DNA of 64,000 bases from the NCBI GenBank assembly GCA_051453625.1, contig JBOZIK010000001.1:167424814-167488813 (forward strand), read 5' to 3'. The notes beneath the pieces were generated by a model. The model had not been told where the DNA came from and did not search any database. It saw only the letters and a program-made list of their open reading frames with translations. This document shows, one piece after another, positions 62,060-64,000 of the stretch (positions within the stretch are counted from its first letter, which is position 1; every line of letters starts with the position of its first letter). Source of the DNA: Welwitschia mirabilis. Lineage: Eukaryota > Gnetophyta > Gnetopsida > Welwitschiales. The position numbers were made by a program, and so were the translations under genes.

Positions 62060-62830
62060 ACTGGTAATGGCGGATCTTATATGATCTTATTTTACCTTAT
62101 GTAGGGTATTTTCACAATTTTCATCCCACTTGAAGCTTGTTTCTTTATATAACAAATGCATGAATGGCACACATCTATCCATGATAGATGAAATAAATCA
62201 TCATATTAATTGCAATGTCTCTTCTAAACCCCTTATCTCTTTCAAAAGTTTTGGAGGTAATATGTTTGTTATTGGTTTAATTATTTCATTGTGAACTTCT
62301 ATGCTTTTTTCTAAGATCATGAATCCTAGTAATTTATGAGATCATTTAAAAAATACATTTATTCAGATTATCCTATAATGAAATGTTCTTGCAATTCAAA
62401 AAATTTCTTGTAATTAATTAGGATGTTGTGAAGCATGCTCTTATCTTATCATCATATCATCCACACAATTTTTTATTAGTTTGTATATAACATTGAAAAT
62501 TATAATATATGACTCTTTGGTAAGTAGCACTAGCATTTGATAATCTAAAAGACATAATTATGTAGTAGGATAAACCCCTTCATGTAGTAAAAGTTTTCTT
62601 GGTTTGATCTTTAAGAGAAATGAAAATTTATTATATCCCAAGCATCCATCCATAAATGACAATAGGTCATATCCAATCATATTATCAACTAGTAGATCAA
62701 TATTTGATAGTGAAAAATTATCTTTTACTTTGGCTTTTTCTAAGCCTTTAAAATCAATTCATATCCTAATCATTTTATTTTCTTCATTCATCTTAATTCA
62801 AATATTCTACTAATATAATAAACTCAAATA
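62060..62830 (-). pseudogene. Tat-like reverse transcriptase remnant
   Basis: On the minus strand: KVKDNFSLSNIDLLVDNM then LLSFMDGCLGYNKFSF (about 62,665-62,620), matching KDxFPLPxIDxLVDxxxG and FMDGxSGYNQI. Then CVDDMM (about 62,470), the catalytic box. Then KLLGFMILEKSIEVH and LKEIRGLEETLQLI (about 62,330-62,220), matching KLLGFIVSxxGIEVD and KEVRGFLGRLxYI. Confidence 0.85.
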
Positions 62831-63360
62831 TAAAGAAGCATTTCATTTTCTATTTAATAAGTAATGGTAACAAAAATTTTTAATTTAAAATTTTAAAGTT
62901 TTTCTTAATTGATATTTCTTTAGGTTTAATGATTATCTTATGTGTGATGATCTTTTGTTTATGTTAGGTGTATCTTTAGAATGCCATGTGAAATTATTTC
63001 CTTGCTTCCTTTTTTTCTGTAATATTTAACTATATTTTATTAGATTTACTTTATAACTACATAAGTAACATCACATGAAATTTTAAGTTTCTTCAATAGG
63101 TCATTTGGATTTACACTAAAATCCTTAATGTCAAATCCTTATAACTTTCTAAGTGATGATCTATGCACATTATTCTTGCTTTTCTCATATATTTTCTCTT
63201 CTTTAAATAAGGCTAAAAAAACCTTAAAGTAATTTAAAATCAAAAGGTTTATGTTTTTGAATCTTATAACATTTTCTCCATTCATGTAAAATTTAGAGGT
63301 ATTAGTAAAGAATCTATATGGTCTATTATGATTTTGTGCATAAATAACAATTAAAACCAT

Positions 63361-63780
63361 TAATCATGTGTAACATTATGATAATATAAAATATGAATTA
63401 TGGATATAATAATATCATTATCATGACAAAATCACCATGTTTATTCATATGGATGATTTTCAAAGAAAAGAAAAATCACATTGAAATAAATTACCATATA
63501 ATAAAATTTTGAACATGTGTAAACAAAACAACAAAGACTTCAAGTTTCCATAATGTCTCTCCCTCAATCTATTAAAGGTTATTAAAAAATAGATGAGCTC
63601 AACTAATAGGTAATGGCCTAAATATCATGTTAAAGGTAGCAAGTCTATGAATTTCATTAGTTTTTTATTTCTTTTTCATGTTGTATTCCTTCTCTATCAA
63701 CTAATAGGATCCTTTTAGGATTTGACTATTTTTATTTTTATTTTTATTTTTTTCAATTTTAAAGTACAACATGGGTTCTC
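63361..63780. other. AT-rich DNA, no gene recognised
   Basis: Continues upstream of the Gypsy RT in minus orientation. No protease or gag motif was identified before the gap. Confidence 0.4.
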
Positions 63781-63838
63781 TCTATCTCTCTCTCTCTCTC
63801 TCTCTCTCCCTCTATATATATATATATATATATATATA
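63781..63838. repeat. Compound (TC)n(TA)n microsatellite
   Basis: TC dinucleotides run directly into TA dinucleotides, ten bases before a 100-N gap. Confidence 0.95.
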
Positions 63839-63847
63839 ACCCACACC

Positions 63848-63947
63848 NNNNNNNNNNNNNNNNNNNNNNNNNNNNNNNNNNNNNNNNNNNNNNNNNNNNN
63901 NNNNNNNNNNNNNNNNNNNNNNNNNNNNNNNNNNNNNNNNNNNNNNN
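63848..63947. other. Assembly gap, exactly 100 N
   Basis: A round 100-N run is a scaffolding placeholder, so distance and even neighbourhood across it are uncertain. Confidence 0.98.
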
Positions 63948-64000
63948 ATATATATCCCCCTCCCCTTACCCCTACCCCCCTCCTTCCCTACCTCGGCCCT
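63948..64000. repeat. C-rich pyrimidine tail
   Basis: After a short AT repeat the last 45 bases are almost all C and T (CCCCCTCCCCTTACCCCTAC-like), unlike anything else in the window. Low-complexity sequence; no telomere unit (CCCTAAA) repeats regularly. Confidence 0.7.

Larger units (their letters stand above)
59900..63360 (-). mobile_element. Tat/Ogre-like Ty3/Gypsy pol remnant
   Basis: Minus-strand order: pre-RT and RT (about 63,150-62,060), an RNase H of the type with the CTNN-x-AE-x-EA motif (61,600-61,380), and integrase (about 60,990-60,450). That RNase H between RT and integrase is typical of the Tat/Ogre group. No LTR was recognised, and gag would lie in or beyond the 100-N gap at 63848. 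All parts are broken by stops. Confidence 0.8.

Overview
This is an AT-rich plant nuclear window (well over two thirds A+T by eye). It holds one clearly intact protein gene, a double B-box zinc-finger (BBX) transcription factor on the minus strand (coding exons at 47359-47685, 47791-48228 and 49043-49225), set in old, decayed and nested retrotransposons. The plant-specific BBX gene, the plant-type Ty3/Gypsy, Ty1/Copia and L1 elements, the low gene density and the deep nesting suggest a large-genome seed plant. The extreme AT content with apparent C-to-T decay would fit a gymnosperm such as Welwitschia, but that organism guess is inference only.

Layout. 1-4,900: decayed AT-rich DNA with nothing recognised. 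4,945-5,335: a degenerate tandem array, then two palindromes. 6,800-10,000: an L1-type LINE on the minus strand. 10,850-14,335: an Athila-like Gypsy remnant on the minus strand, broken by a sequence gap. 15,211-18,889: a SINE copy and decayed DNA. 18,890-40,433: a three-level nest. The outer layer is an Athila-like Gypsy element (minus; 1-kb LTRs at both ends; primer site, gag, protease, RT and integrase remnants at 34,740-39,397). Inside it, at 21,487-33,031, lies a second minus-strand LTR element with two LTRs of about 4.5 kb separated by only 117 bp. Inside that element's 5' LTR, at 30,357 to about 32,815, lies a plus-strand Copia element cut off within its RT. 41,500-45,520: a second L1-type LINE (minus). 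46,876-50,000: the gene neighbourhood, visibly richer in GC and CpG. 50,100-59,900: AT-rich decayed DNA with SINE-like copies and a long (TC)n tract that runs into an 808-base gap. 59,900-63,360: a Tat/Ogre-like Gypsy pol remnant (minus). 63,781-64,000: microsatellites, a 100-N gap and a C-rich tail.

How it works together. The only likely cellular function here is the BBX regulator. Its relatives act in light signalling with HY5 and COP1. The predicted protein keeps both zinc sites, a basic stretch and a C-terminal Val-Pro motif. Its leader region carries a G-box and a possible short upstream ORF. Everything else is transposon sequence, whose stops and substitutions look like C-to-T and G-to-A change, as expected from long-term cytosine methylation. 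CpG dinucleotides survive mainly around the BBX gene and in a pocket near 20 kb. I found no undescribed multi-gene system. The most unusual object is the giant-LTR element with almost no internal region.
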